In this document: in pieces, positions 35,902 to 46,755 of the stretch | Numbering within the stretch: position 1 is the stretch's first letter | Layout of the letters: each line of letters starts with the position of its first letter | Assembly: GCA_964562455.1 (NCBI GenBank) | Contig: CAZLTN010000002.1 | Location: forward strand, 62,001 to 126,000 | DNA from: Ravibacter sp964562455 | GTDB lineage: Bacteria; Bacteroidota; Bacteroidia; Cytophagales; Spirosomataceae | DNA length: 64,000 bases | Direction: 5' to 3' | Program-made: the position numbers and the translations under genes | Notes under the pieces: model-generated | Database searches by the model: none | Told to the model about the DNA's origin: nothing | The model's input: only the letters and a program-made list of their open reading frames with translations

Positions 35902-38297
35902 TCCGTTCGCAACGATTCCACCGGGTTCGCCATCGCCGCCTTTACCGCCTGCCAGCCCACCGTAGCTAAGGCAATCAGGATAGCCAGAAAGCCTGCAAAT
36001 GCAAACAGGTACCACCGGATCTCGATGCGGTATGCAAAGTCCTGAAGCCATCTTGTCATCACCATCCAGGTAATGGGTACGGCTAGCACGATTGCAATCA
36101 GTACCAGACGAAGATAGCTTGTTGACAATAGTCCAACGATATGGGTTGAGGAAGCACCCAGCACTTTGCGGATACCAATTTCTTTTACCCGCAGTGCCGT
36201 CATGTACATCGAAAGCCCCAGCAGCCCAAGACAGGAAATCAGGATGGCCATCAGCGAAAAGCCGCCCATAAGCGTCTGCTGTGTTTGCTCCAATGTATAG
36301 AGCGCGGCATAACGGCTGTCGAGGAAGTCGTATGCAAAAGGCTGGTCAGGGTAATGCCTGTCCCATATCCGCTGAATATACTCAAGCGTGGCAGGAATCC
36401 GGTTGCCCTTTATCCGTACCGATACCCACCGAACACCTCCGCCTCCCATCAGCATCACTACCGGCGGAATGCGCTGGTGCAGCGATTCGAAATGGTAATC
36501 TTTCGACACTCCTATGATAGTCCCGCTGATGCTGCCGTATACAAAATTATGCCCCGGCGCTTCCGCGGGGTTTTTCCATCCGAGCATGTCGGCTGCGGTT
36601 TCATTGATGACAAACCCGCTGGCAGAATCGGTGGCAAATTCGTTGGAGAAATTCCGTCCGGCAGCCATTTCGATCTGGTAGGCCGGGATAAAACGCTCAT
36701 CGACGGTCAGCATTTTTAGTGTGACCGAAGCAGGAACAAGGGAGTCTCCTCTTTTCACCTTTGCATCCCACGAATCGAGCAGCTTCCCGGTAGGGATCCG
36801 GGAAGACCTCCCGACCTCCAGCACATGGCTGTCGTTCAGCAGGTCATTCCGTATGGCCTCAAACCCGCTTTCGGTCTGACCGCTACGGAATACTACCACC
36901 TGGTCCTTGCTGTAACCGAGGTCGACATTCTGCATATACTGCAACTGCCGGTACACTACCGTCGTACACCCTATCAGAAGCGCGGCAATAGAAAACTGCA
37001 CTACTACCAGGCCCTGCCGGACCCGGCCACTCTTCAACCCCATCGAAAGGCGCCCTTTGAGAATGCTGACCGGCTGGAAGGATGTAAGGTAAAAAGCCGG
37101 ATAGCTTCCTGAAAGCAGCGTGACAAACAGCAGGAACGCTACCAGCCATAGCAGATTGACAGGCGACAGCAACGCAGATAATGCTAGTGATTTACCTGCG
37201 AACCGGTTAAGGTAGGGCAACAGCAGTGATGCCAACAGCAGTCCCAGCAGCAGCGCAAACACCGTAAACAGGAACGACTCGCTTATAAACTGCTTCACCA
37301 GCCGGGCCTTGCTTACCCCCATTACCTTTTTGAGCCCTATTTCACGGGCACGCTTCGAAGCTCTCGCCGTAGTAAGATTCATGTAGTTGATACATGCTAT
37401 CAACAGAATAAAAAGGGCAATTGCTGAAAAATAGTACACATAGCGGATATCGGAGTTGGCTTCCATCTCGCTGTCTAAGTGAGAATGCAGGTGAATATCC
37501 GTAAGCGGCGTTAGGCTCAGCACCGACCAGGACGAAGTATTGGGGCCGATATGTTTATCCTGGAACGCCGGGAACGCTTTTTCTATCGCTACCGGATCGG
37601 CGCCGGGCTCGAGCAGAAGAAAAAGGAAAAACGAATTGTTTCCCCAGTCGGTACGTAGCCGTTCGGCCCCGTACATCCTGTCGTCGCGAAGGGTAGAAAA
37701 CGACGCAATAAATTGCGGATGAAACGAAGATTGCGCCGGAAGCGGCTCGAAAACAGCTGTGACCTTATAATCGACCTGGTTGTCGATGCGCAAAACCTGG
37801 CCAACCGGATCATCCTGTCCGAAGTATTTTTCGGCCATTGGCCGGGATAATATTACCGAGTAAGGCTCGGCGAGTACCTGGTCGGGGCTACCTCCCTTAA
37901 TATTAAAATCGAATACTCTAAAAAGGTTTTCCTCGGCAGCAAAGATATTTTCTTCCCGGAATATCTTTTCCCCTCTCCTGACGAGCGCGCTGGTGCCGAA
38001 CAGACGGACTGCTTCCTTAATCTGCGGGAATTCCTCCCTGATCAGCGGTCCATAGGGCGGCGCGACCGTACCGAGCCGCAGGGACGGCGTACCGTCGGCA
38101 GACAGGAAAGTACGATTCAGCCGGTAAACCCGGTCGGCGTTAGTATGGTAACGATCGTAGCTCAGCTCGTCCCTGATAAACAGGAACAGCAGCAGAAAGC
38201 AGCATATCCCCACAGCCAGCCCCAGCAGGTTGATCGAAGAGTATATCTTGTTCCGGAGGATATTCCTCCAGGCTATAGTGAAATGGGATGTTATCAT
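35898..38297 (-). CDS. P5: FtsX/MacB-type permease
   Basis: A 799-residue permease starting MITSHFTIAWRNI. After TM1 comes the common YDRYHTNADRVYRLN block. Coupling motifs are REIGLKKVMG and KEIGIRKVLG, the latter followed by ASSTHIVGLLSTSY, where most copies have (S/K)(R/G/K)DF, so the helix after the motif is unusual. It ends NPVESLRTE with the TAG inside the repeat array. Only 4 bases separate it from the broken P6 upstream. Expression should depend on the promoter in front of P6, so P5 to P2 may still be expressed although P6 is broken, unless the early stop causes polarity. Confidence 0.92.
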   Translation of the reverse strand: MITSHFTIAWRNILRNKIYSSINLLGLAVGICCFLLLFLFIRDELSYDRYHTNADRVYRLNRTFLSADGTPSLRLGTVAPPYGPLIREEFPQIKEAVRLFGTSALVRRGEKIFREENIFAAEENLFRVFDFNIKGGSPDQVLAEPYSVILSRPMAEKYFGQDDPVGQVLRIDNQVDYKVTAVFEPLPAQSSFHPQFIASFSTLRDDRMYGAERLRTDWGNNSFFLFLLLEPGADPVAIEKAFPAFQDKHIGPNTSSWSVLSLTPLTDIHLHSHLDSEMEANSDIRYVYYFSAIALFILLIACINYMNLTTARASKRAREIGLKKVMGVSKARLVKQFISESFLFTVFALLLGLLLASLLLPYLNRFAGKSLALSALLSPVNLLWLVAFLLFVTLLSGSYPAFYLTSFQPVSILKGRLSMGLKSGRVRQGLVVVQFSIAALLIGCTTVVYRQLQYMQNVDLGYSKDQVVVFRSGQTESGFEAIRNDLLNDSHVLEVGRSSRIPTGKLLDSWDAKVKRGDSLVPASVTLKMLTVDERFIPAYQIEMAAGRNFSNEFATDSASGFVINETAADMLGWKNPAEAPGHNFVYGSISGTIIGVSKDYHFESLHQRIPPVVMLMGGGGVRWVSVRIKGNRIPATLEYIQRIWDRHYPDQPFAYDFLDSRYAALYTLEQTQQTLMGGFSLMAILISCLGLLGLSMYMTALRVKEIGIRKVLGASSTHIVGLLSTSYLRLVLIAIVLAVPITWMVMTRWLQDFAYRIEIRWYLFAFAGFLAILIALATVGWQAVKAAMANPVESLRTE

Positions 38298-38301
38298 ACT
38301 G

Positions 38302-40706
38302 TTATTCCGTTCTTAATGATTCCACAGGGTTCGCCATCGCCGCGCGAATTGCCTGGAAACTAATCGTAAGCAGTGCGATCAGCACCGCCACCAGCCCGGC
38401 CACTGCAAACATCCACCATTGTATCTCGATGCGGTAGGCGAAATCATCCAGCCAGTTGTTCATTGCCCACCAGGCAATGGGCGAGGCTATCATAACGGAG
38501 ATCAGCACCAGCTTCACAAAGTCCCTGGAAAGCAGTCTGACGATATTCGATACAGTTGCCCCCAATACTTTTCGGATGCCGATTTCCTTCGTCCGGCTTT
38601 CCGCCCGGAATGTAGCCAGTCCATACAAGCCCAGGACAGATACGACCGATGCCAGTACCGCAAACAGCAGGATGAGCGTAGTAGACCGTCTTTCTTCCTT
38701 ATACAACAGGTCGAAATCATCGTTAAGAAAGGTATAGCTAAACGGAATATCGGGGAAGTTGCTTTTCCAGATCCGTTCCGTTGCGCGCTGGGCTTCTATG
38801 TTCTTCCCGGGCATGGTCTGTACCAGGAAATGCGAAACACCGTTCCGATGAGTCTTGATTACAGCCGGGTCAATCTTTTCACGCAGGCTTTTGTAATAAA
38901 AATCTTTCACCACCCCGATAATAACGCCGCTGTCACCCCGCCCTTCAAAGCGCTGCCCGATGACAGGCTCGTGTATTCCTAATGTTTTGACAGCTGTTTC
39001 ATTGAGAATGACATTATTTTCGTCGGCTTTGCTATCGGGCAAAAACCACCGGCCGGCGGTCAGTTCCAGGTTAAGTATTTCATTGAACCCGTCCGTCACT
39101 TCAAAAAAAGTTATGTTTGGATTGAAATCCGGCTCGCGGCCATTCCAATCTGCGGCCCCGGAAGAGTAGCTCTGCATATTCACTACCGATCCGTTCAGAT
39201 AAGACACTTTCGAAATACCCGGCCTGGTAAGAAGCTCATGCTTCAGTTCTTTTAACCTGGCTTTTCGTCCGTCCCTGTCGTAATGCGACATCGCCTGGAA
39301 AGGAACTATAAACGACAATACCTGGGACTTGTCATAGCTTTCGTTTTCACTATTGATAAAGCTCATCTGGTTGTAGATCACCATAGTACTTATAATAAGC
39401 ACGACCGAAGCGGTAAATTGCACTACTACCAAAGCCTGGCGAAGAAAATTGCCTTTGATTTGCAGGGGGTTGGAGCCACGGAATACGGATAACGGCCGGA
39501 AAGACGACAACAAGAAAGCCGGATAGATACTGATCAGCACCACGACGATCGCAACCGTAAAGCCGATCAGACCCCATAGATCCGTTGACCAGAACAAGAG
39601 CTCGAAACGGCTTTCGGTCAGATTGTTAAAGACAGGTATCAATCCGTTGGCCAGCAGAATCGTCAACAGGATCGTTATGGCGATGAACAAGATAGATTCC
39701 AGTACAAATTGAGAGAACAGAGAGGCCCTGCCGGCGCCGACCATTTTTTTAACGCTCACTTCTTTACTCCTGTGCAGCGCCCTGGCCGTAGTAAGATTTA
39801 CATAATTAATGCACGCTATGACGAGTATAAGGATTCCCAAAGCAGTAAAGATTTTTACCGTTTTCCGGTTGCCAAGCTGAATACTGGCTGTCTGCAGGTC
39901 GTCTTCAAAATGCATTTCCCGGAGAGATATGAGACCAACCGTCGCGTTATTATTTTCTCTATGCGCGTCCATAATTTGCTCTATACCTTTTGTTACGCCG
40001 TCTACAGACGCCGAAGGAACTATCCTTACAAACGTACGGAAGTCAAAACTCCCCCATTTACTATCTTTAATCACTCTTTAATCACTATTTTCGGATTTGC
40101 CCTCCTGGCAGCCAGCGGCAACAACAGCTCATGGCGAAAGCTGGAATTGGCAGGATAGTCTTTCAGCACGGCCTGCACTACAAAATCTGCAGTATCTATC
40201 CTGAGTGTTTTGCCCATAGGATCGCTGATGCCGAAATATTTCCTGGCACCCGACTCTGTAATGGCTACATGGTAAATTCCGCTGTTAAATGCTGCAGCAC
40301 TTCCACGGACGAAGTCGTAATGGAACATATCAAACCAATGCTCATCCACACACGCTACGTTTTTTTCCTGGAAGAATTCCCCATTGACCCTGATAGCAGG
40401 ATTCAGAGTGCTGATGCGGGTTACCAGCTCAACTTCCGGCAATTCTTCCCTGATAGCTTCCCCCAGCATGTACGGCGATGCTTCCCATACCCAGGTGCTG
40501 CCGTTGCCTGTCGCTATATAGCTCTTGATACGATAAATATTGTCCGCAGCAGGATGAAAATTGTCATACGACAACTCATTCTTCACCCATAGAAAAATAA
40601 AAAGGCTGGCTGTCATACCGATGGTCAGACCGGCAAGGTTGATAGCAGTGGTCGTTTTATTGCGGGCCATGTGCCGCCAGGCAATAATGAGATAGGACGT
40701 TATCAT
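38302..40706 (-). pseudogene. P6: FtsX/MacB-type permease broken by an 11-bp tandem duplication
   Basis: Two overlapping frames encode one permease. The first (40706 to 40071) covers the N-terminal 211 residues from MITSYLIIAWRHM to NPKIVIKE. The second (40074 to 38302) covers the rest, from IKDSKWGSFDF to NPVESLRTE. The break is a direct duplication of an 11-base unit at 40064-40085. Removing one copy gives NPKIVIKDSKWGSFDF in one frame and a 797-residue protein of normal size. The first coupling motif is also odd (KEVSVKKMVG, Ser for Gly). The second frame begins with GTG overlapping the TGA of the first, so some reinitiation is possible. Confidence 0.88.
40064..40085. repeat. 11-bp tandem duplication inside P6
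   Basis: TCTTTAATCAC occurs twice in direct succession (40064-40074 and 40075-40085). Eleven is not a multiple of three, so the second copy shifts the P6 frame. Slippage between copies could restore the gene. Confidence 0.95.
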
Positions 40707-40756
40707 AGTTTAAAGTTATCTATAACGCAGCGTTTATCTTCTTTCCCTGACCTCTT

Positions 40757-40861
40757 AACAATTGTCGGACCACCTTCTTAACTGACTTATAATCAACGAC
40801 TATTGCTGTCTCGTCCTGTTTCATTGTCCGATAATGAACACTTACTGTCCGTAACCGGCCA
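40757..40861 (-). promoter_or_regulatory. Paired-dyad enhancer and -24/-12-like promoter of the P6-P2 row
   Basis: Dyads TGTCCGATAATGAACA (40825-40840) and TGTCCGTAACCGGCCA (40846-40861) have a 5-base spacer. After 52 bases the minus strand reads TGGTCCGACAATTGTT (40772-40757): GG is present at -24 and TTG at -12, but the final C of GC is T. The P6 start lies 50 bases further on. Confidence 0.6.
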
Positions 40862-41030
40862 GAACATTCAATGCAATGAAGAACCCGGGACAATTGATCA
40901 CTAAGATATCAAGTATCTTCGCGTATAATGATGTGTCGTCAGATATTACCTAATCTGTAGAAAAATAGCATCCGGGCAAACCGCATACCCTGTTAGGGGC
41001 TATCCCGCAACATAAACAGGCTGTCCGATT
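40862..41030. other. Intergenic region between P6 regulatory element and P7 stop
   Basis: No gene is visible. It holds a ~36-base block (40943-40978, ending GCATCCGGGCA) that recurs in similar form at 53298-53331 beyond the P9 dyads. A half REP-like element (CCCTGTTAGGGGCTATCCC, about 40989-41007) resembles the repeat at 57779. Confidence 0.5.
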
Positions 41031-43478
41031 TCATTCCATCCGCAAACTCTTCACCGGGTTCGCCATCGCCGCCCTTACCGCCTGCCAGCTTACCACGAGC
41101 ATGGCGATCAGCAGCGCCGCCAACCCCGCCGCTGAAAACATCCACCACTGTATTTCGGTACGGTATGCAAAATCCTGCAGCCATTTGCTCATACCCCACC
41201 AGGCAAGCGGAGAGGCGATCACGATGGCAATGAATACCAACTTCAAAAAATCCCCGGAAAGCATGGCCGCTATCCCCGGCACGGTTGCCCCGAGTACCTT
41301 GCGGATGCCGATTTCCCTGGTGCGCTGCTCGGTGGTGAAAGCTGCTAATCCAAATAACCCGAGACAGGCGATCAGGATAGCCAATACCGCAAAGCAACTG
41401 AATATGGTTCCTGTGCGTTGTATCGAGGCATACATATTGGCAAAGCTTGTATCCAGGAAAGTAAAACGGATCGACTGGCCGGGAGAAAACTCCTTCCACC
41501 GGTTGGTAATAGCCCCGACAGTTTCCTGCAGATCAGTTCCGCTTATCTTAACGGTCATCATGGTGGGGCTGTTGCCGAACACCATGCATAAACCACCTAC
41601 TTCATCTTTCATTGATTCGAAATTAAAATCTTCTACCACCCCGATAACACGCATTTTCTTCCAGCCATTTGTGATCTGAGCGCCAACCGGCTCATCCAGT
41701 CGAAGCGATTTAGCCAGGGTTTGGTTGATGATGACCGCTTCAGAGTCGGTGGCCAGCTCTCTGTCGAAATTCCGTCCTTCGCGGAGCCGGATCCCAAGTG
41801 TAGGGATATAGTCTTCATCAATTTGCCAGAACTGGCCGGGAACGGAAGTATCTTCGGTAGTTCTGCCTTCCTTCCAGAAAGAAGTCCCGTTTCTTTTCAC
41901 CCCATCCATCTTGACCGGGAGGTAATCGCCTACACTTACCTGCTGTACCTGCGGGATATCGCGTAGGGCTTCTTTCAGTGTCTGTACCCGCTCCCCCAAC
42001 GTATGCGTGCCCTGGATGACCATCACCTGGTCTTTATCAAAGCCGATCTTCCTGTTCAGGATAAAACGCATCTGACTGTTGATGATCAGCGTGCCGACGA
42101 TAAGGATGATAGAAGTAGCAAACTGGAATACGACCAGGCCGTTTCGCAAAACAGGGTTCCCTGCCCCGTGGCTCAAATGCCCTTTGAGCACCTGGTTCGG
42201 GCGGAACCCCTACAGGTAAACTGCCGGATAAAGCCCGGCAACAAAGCCCACACCTATTGCAGATACCGCGATGACGGGCAATAGCCAGGCGCTGTTCCAT
42301 GGAAATACCAATTGCTTACCGGCTAGCTGGTTAAAGAGCGGCAAAAACAACCAGGCCAGCATCACGCCCAATAAGATGGATAGCGCACTGTACAGCATCG
42401 ATTCGGCCAGGAACTGCGCCATCAGCCCGCTACGATACGAACCAACCACTTTCCGGAGCCCGACTTCCTTCGCCCGGCCCGCAGATCTGGCTGTCGACAG
42501 GTTGATAAAATTAATGCAGGCGATCAGGAGAATGAACCCGGCGATACCCCCGAAAAGCCATACAAAACGGATATCACCTTTGGGATTCGCTTCATAATAC
42601 TCGCGTATATCTCCCGAATGCAGGTGAATATCAGGAACGGGTTGAAGTGTCAGCTTAACCGTGCCGAACCACTCCGGAAGCTGCTGCCCTGCTGCTTTCA
42701 TGGCTGGGATCCAATAGGTGTCCAGTATATGCCTGGTTATCTTGGCGCTTAGCTGATCGGGGTCTGTACCCGGCCTGACTTTTAAATAGGTAACATAATT
42801 ATTGGCCATCCAATTGGCTCGCTCACCAGGTTGGGAAAGCAACCCGGATAATGAGAGAAAAAAATCATATCCATGCAAATGAGAATTGACCGGGATGTCT
42901 TCCAATACGCCTTTCACCGTATAAGGCTTGCTTTTGTCGTTGTTGAGGTAGATCACCTTGCCTACCGGATTGCCTTCCGGAAAATATTTCTTAGCCTTGG
43001 AGGCCGTCATCACCACCATATTGGGCTCCGTCAGCGCATGCTGCCGGCTGCCTTCAGCCAGGGGAAGCTGCAGCATATCCAACAGTCCCTGGTCAGCATA
43101 GACAAAGCCTCCTTCATACAGGCTTTCGGGGCGCACATCGGTAGAAACCTGGTTACTCCCTGCTCCAAACAGCGGACTCGGCAGCAGACGACCCGCCTCC
43201 ATCACTTCCGGGAAATCGGCCTTGAGTGCTTCGGCCATAGGAGCCTGGAAGGAAAGTCCTTTTATAATGTCGCCGTGCTCAGCAGTAAATTGCCTTATTG
43301 CCCTGAAAAGCTGATCTCCGTCCGGGTAAGACTTGTCATAACTGGTTTCATGCGTGATGTACAGCCCTATCTGAATGCAGGCCGCAACGCTGAAAGCAAA
43401 GCCTCCGATTTTAATGGCGGAATACCTTTTGTGCTTTACGAAATTACGCCAGGCGATTTTGAAATAGTTTCTGATCAT
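41031..43478 (-). pseudogene. P7: FtsX/MacB-type permease with one in-frame amber codon
   Basis: One frame of 816 codons reads as a complete permease from MIRNYFKIAWRNF to NPVKSLRME, except for a TAG at 42210-42212. The context is GLYPAVYL-stop-GFRPNQVLKG; the close paralogue P4 has GLYPAVYLSGFRPARVLKG, so a Ser codon (TCG, say) changed to TAG at the cytoplasmic end of TM4. Coupling motifs are KEVGLRKVVG and REIGIRKVLG. Unless the amber codon is read through, only the first 422 residues are made: the first periplasmic domain and TM1-4. Everything else is intact, so the loss is recent or the base is a sequencing error. Confidence 0.88.
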
Positions 43479-43513
43479 GTCAACCGGGTGTTAAAGGACA
43501 TTATCAAAGAAGA

Positions 43514-43619
43514 AGCACAATGCATGCCAGAATCACAACACCCTTACTATCAATAACATATGATCAAAAAATGTAAAAAAACCGTACGATATCGGACAGT
43601 AAATGTCCACTTACGAACT
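43514..43619 (-). promoter_or_regulatory. Paired-dyad enhancer and -24/-12 promoter of P7
   Basis: Dyads CGTACGATATCGGACA (43583-43598) and TGTCCACTTACGAACT (43604-43619) have a 5-base spacer. After exactly 53 bases the minus strand reads TGGCATGCATTGTGCT (43529-43514), the best -24/-12 match in the window (GG-N10-GC). The P7 start is 35 bases further. The distal dyad stops ten bases short of the end of the next gene. Confidence 0.65.
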
Positions 43620-43628
43620 ACAACACCG

Positions 43629-45305
43629 TCACAAAGGAGTCACCACCATCTTTTTCCTCTCCCCGGCTTTGAGGCTCAGCTCAATTCCTGCCAGGAGGTT
43701 TTCACCGGTCGCTTCCTTTATCAGGCGGCCTTTCTCATCGGAAATACGGTATTTCTTTCCCGTATCCACCGTAAACCATTCCGGGAACTGGTTGATCCTC
43801 GGCCAGTCGAGCGGCATTTTCATCGACTCTGAGTGGCGCGCTTTGTCAAAGTATAGCTTCCCGGTCCAGCCCCCGGCCGGGGCTTCCACCACGAGACAAA
43901 GGGCTTTCCCTTTCATTTCTCCCCCCAATCTTACTCCTCCTGTAAGGGGGTATACGTAGGTCCCTTTCGATTTCCACAAGTTGTACATAATGGTAGTCCG
44001 GGCAAAATTGCCGTCGCCGTGCCAGCCTTCGATGATACCAGAACCGATCCATCGCCGGGCATTTTCCCGATGGCTGGAATCCTGCATCGACCACATTACC
44101 CGGATCTCACTATCGATCCAGTTGGCTACGCGCTCATCCGGCATCCTGTTGTACAGGTTCAGAGCGCTCTCGATAGCGTCGGCATAGCCGTCAGCGCTGC
44201 CGGCCTCCCAATCATGGTGACGGTATTTATCCAGGTTTCCGAAGAGCCTGGTGACGGCCTCCCGGTACCGCTCCGTTCCGTCGACAAGGAAAACCGTATA
44301 ATACCCGTTCAGGTTGTACCCCCAACTGTCGGACACGTTTTTGTCGAGTACCTCGTTTGTCAGGGGATTGATCGCGTTATAAAAAAGCCCGTCCCCGTTC
44401 CTTCCGTAGGTGAGTACATGGTCCAGCAACCGGTACAAGGGTTCCCGGTATGACTCTTTTTTCTGCCGGTCGGTGTAATGCAACGTGGCATATAGCTCGC
44501 AAAGGCCCGAAATCAGCTCACATCCGTGATCCCGGAGGCGCAGGTTATTCACCGATTTCAGCGGATGGCCTTCTCCCAGCAGGAAATAATTCCCGATTTT
44601 CACCGCCCAGTCCAGGTACTCCCGTTTACCGGTCATCCAGAACATGCGCGACAGCACCTGGAGCAGTTCGCCGTTCACTTCCGTTTTGGTCGTAATGGAA
44701 AATTTAGGGTCATCGGCTACTGTGATGTACCCGCCCAGGTCGTCCAGCATTTCGACCATCCGGTCCGACCAGACGCTCGGTCCCAGCCATTCGGTGAGGG
44801 GCATCAGCCCGTCTTTAGCATATTCGGCGGTGCCGAAAACGATCCTCCCCATACTGACCTCGTCATGAACGAATCCTTTTTTCGAAAATGAATATTCGTC
44901 AGGAAGCGACTTGACGCGCGAAGTGAGCTTTCTCTCATTACGGAGCATTTCCTTCATCAGTCCGTCGAACCGGTCGCGGTTTGTAAAAAAGCTCGTCAGG
45001 ACCATAAACGGGTAATTGTCGGCCGCGCAGTCGTTCGCGTTCCACAGATCCGTATCCTTGTCGAGATTTCTCGGGATCAGCTTGCTGACCGGATCGGCAT
45101 ACTTCAGCCAATCCTGCACGTAGCGCTCGCAGCGACGGTATCCTTCTTCCGTAAGCACTCCGTTGGCGGCAGCTTTTTCAAACTCCGTGCCCGGGAGGCT
45201 ACGCCTGTGTGCAGGTTGGGCGAGCGAAACCGTCAGCGTAAGAGCCGGCACGGCAATGGTCAGGAAATAACGGAAAACTGCCGGAGGGGTCAGAAAAATG
45301 CTCAT
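43629..45305 (-). CDS. Exported (alpha/alpha)-barrel putative glycosidase or lyase
   Basis: A 558-residue exported protein; signal segment FRYFLTIAVPALTLTVSLAQ. The central ~400 residues are helical repeats rich in aromatic residues (EVNGELLQVLSRMFWMTGK, WAVKIGNYFLLGEGH, RDHGCELISGLCELYATLHY, ESALNLYNRMP), the look of an (alpha/alpha)6 toroid as in many glycosidases and polysaccharide lyases. The last ~100 residues are beta-rich (GKLYFDKARH, KYRISDEKGR, GIELSLKAGERKKMVV). Conserved acidic pairs such as NDCAADNYP and HDWEAGSADGYADA could form a site, but I cannot assign the family or substrate. It stands alone, interrupting the permease array. Confidence 0.65.
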   Translation of the reverse strand: MSIFLTPPAVFRYFLTIAVPALTLTVSLAQPAHRRSLPGTEFEKAAANGVLTEEGYRRCERYVQDWLKYADPVSKLIPRNLDKDTDLWNANDCAADNYPFMVLTSFFTNRDRFDGLMKEMLRNERKLTSRVKSLPDEYSFSKKGFVHDEVSMGRIVFGTAEYAKDGLMPLTEWLGPSVWSDRMVEMLDDLGGYITVADDPKFSITTKTEVNGELLQVLSRMFWMTGKREYLDWAVKIGNYFLLGEGHPLKSVNNLRLRDHGCELISGLCELYATLHYTDRQKKESYREPLYRLLDHVLTYGRNGDGLFYNAINPLTNEVLDKNVSDSWGYNLNGYYTVFLVDGTERYREAVTRLFGNLDKYRHHDWEAGSADGYADAIESALNLYNRMPDERVANWIDSEIRVMWSMQDSSHRENARRWIGSGIIEGWHGDGNFARTTIMYNLWKSKGTYVYPLTGGVRLGGEMKGKALCLVVEAPAGGWTGKLYFDKARHSESMKMPLDWPRINQFPEWFTVDTGKKYRISDEKGRLIKEATGENLLAGIELSLKAGERKKMVVTPL

Positions 45306-45490
45306 CAGGGGTACAGCGTTACTTAGAAAAATTCCGCAACGGTCATTACGGCGCGTCCAATTTACAAATAAAAGGGATAATGAGGTTTGGAGGAAACAGC
45401 CATAACACTGTCAATCTGCGAGCAATATGGGTACTCACAATTCTTACAGGTTTCTATATCTCCCAAGCTTTCTGTTTTAAATGTTTTGCA

Positions 45491-45534
45491 TTTACTCAAT
45501 GTATTGAGTAATTTTACTTAACACATTGAGTAAA
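45491..45534. promoter_or_regulatory. Tandem palindromes upstream of the DUF4143 ATPase
   Basis: A perfect dyad TTACTCAAT-GT-ATTGAGTAA (45492-45511) is followed by a near-perfect one, TTTACTTAA-CACA-TTGAGTAAA (45513-45534), ten bases before the ATG at 45544. The overlap with the expected promoter suggests an operator. Confidence 0.7.
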
Positions 45535-45543
45535 TGAATTCTT

Positions 45544-46728
45544 ATGTTTGAACGAACTTATTTACAAGGACTTATAAATAGAGTAAGTGAGCCGAGAAGA
45601 TTCATACAGGTGCTAATGGGACCGCGCCAGGTGGGAAAAACAACGCTGATAACCCAGTTAACAGAAAAGATGGATATCCCTCACCTGTTTGCCTCTGCCG
45701 ATGCCGTTCCGGCCGCAGACAACACCTGGCTTTCCAGGCAATGGGAATCTGCACATATTTTGATGCAGCAAAAAGAATCTACCGAATTCCTGCTGGTCAT
45801 TGACGAAATACAAAAAATCAGCAATTGGAGTGAAACTGTAAAGTTCCTTTGGGACACGGATACCCGTAACAAGGTAAATCTGAAGGTAATCCTTCTCGGC
45901 TCCTCCCGTCTTTTGCTCCAGCAGGGACTTACCGAATCCCTGTCCGGACGGTTTGAAACCATCTATATGGGACATTGGTCTTTTGGAGAAATGCATGAAG
46001 CTTTTGGCTGGAATGCCGATCAGTACGCCTGGTTTGGAGGCTATCCGGGTTCTGCTTCCTTAATAGCCGATGAGGAGCGCTGGAAAAGGTACGTTTCGGA
46101 ATCCCTGATCGAAACCAGCATCTCCAAAGATATCCTCATGTTGACCCGGGTAGATAAACCTGCCCTGATGAAGCGGCTTTTTGAGCTCGGCTGCATCTAT
46201 TCGGGCCAGATCCTCTCCTATACCAAAATCATGGGCCAACTGCTCGATGCAGGCAACACCACTACGCTGGCCCATTACCTTCAGCTGCTGGATACCGCCG
46301 GGCTGCTGGGCGGCATTGAGAAATTTGACAGGAAAGCTATCAGGAAACGGTCGTCCAGCCCCAAGTTCCAGGTACATAATACCGCGCTGATCAGCGCACA
46401 AAGCGCCGGGTATTTTAACGAGATACGGCAGAGGCCGGATTTATGGGGCAGAGTGGTAGAATCGGTTATAGGGGCGCACCTCATCAATGCATCCTATACC
46501 GAAGATTTCAATGTCCACTATTGGCGTGACGGAAAACATGAAGTGGATTTTGTCCTGGAACGTAGAGGAAAGGTGATCGGCATCGAAGTCAAAAGTGGCA
46601 ATAGCATGCCGCATTCCGGCATGCCTGAATTCCAAAAGCAAATCCGTCCCGATCGTATATTACTCGTAGGAAAAGAAGGCATTCCCTGGCAGGAGTTTCT
46701 GCGGATAAACCCGGTATCGTTGTTTTAG
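45544..46728 (+). CDS. AAA-type ATPase with DUF4143 / nuclease-like C-terminus
   Basis: A 394-residue protein. Walker A is GPRQVGKTT (about 26-34), Walker B is LLVIDEIQK, and the sensor is ILLGSSRLLL. A helical DUF4143-type region follows, and the C-terminal ~75 residues resemble a PD-(D/E)xK nuclease-fold core (HEVDFVLERRGKVIGIEVKS, with Glu-Asp...Glu-x-Lys). Genes of this type are numerous and scattered in Bacteroidota, often next to palindromes as here; the biological role is not settled, and defence or mobile-element roles have been suggested. It is a single gene between minus-strand genes. Confidence 0.9.
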   Translation: MFERTYLQGLINRVSEPRRFIQVLMGPRQVGKTTLITQLTEKMDIPHLFASADAVPAADNTWLSRQWESAHILMQQKESTEFLLVIDEIQKISNWSETVKFLWDTDTRNKVNLKVILLGSSRLLLQQGLTESLSGRFETIYMGHWSFGEMHEAFGWNADQYAWFGGYPGSASLIADEERWKRYVSESLIETSISKDILMLTRVDKPALMKRLFELGCIYSGQILSYTKIMGQLLDAGNTTTLAHYLQLLDTAGLLGGIEKFDRKAIRKRSSSPKFQVHNTALISAQSAGYFNEIRQRPDLWGRVVESVIGAHLINASYTEDFNVHYWRDGKHEVDFVLERRGKVIGIEVKSGNSMPHSGMPEFQKQIRPDRILLVGKEGIPWQEFLRINPVSLF

Positions 46729-46755
46729 GAGGCCAGGAAGAACGTACAGCTATCA

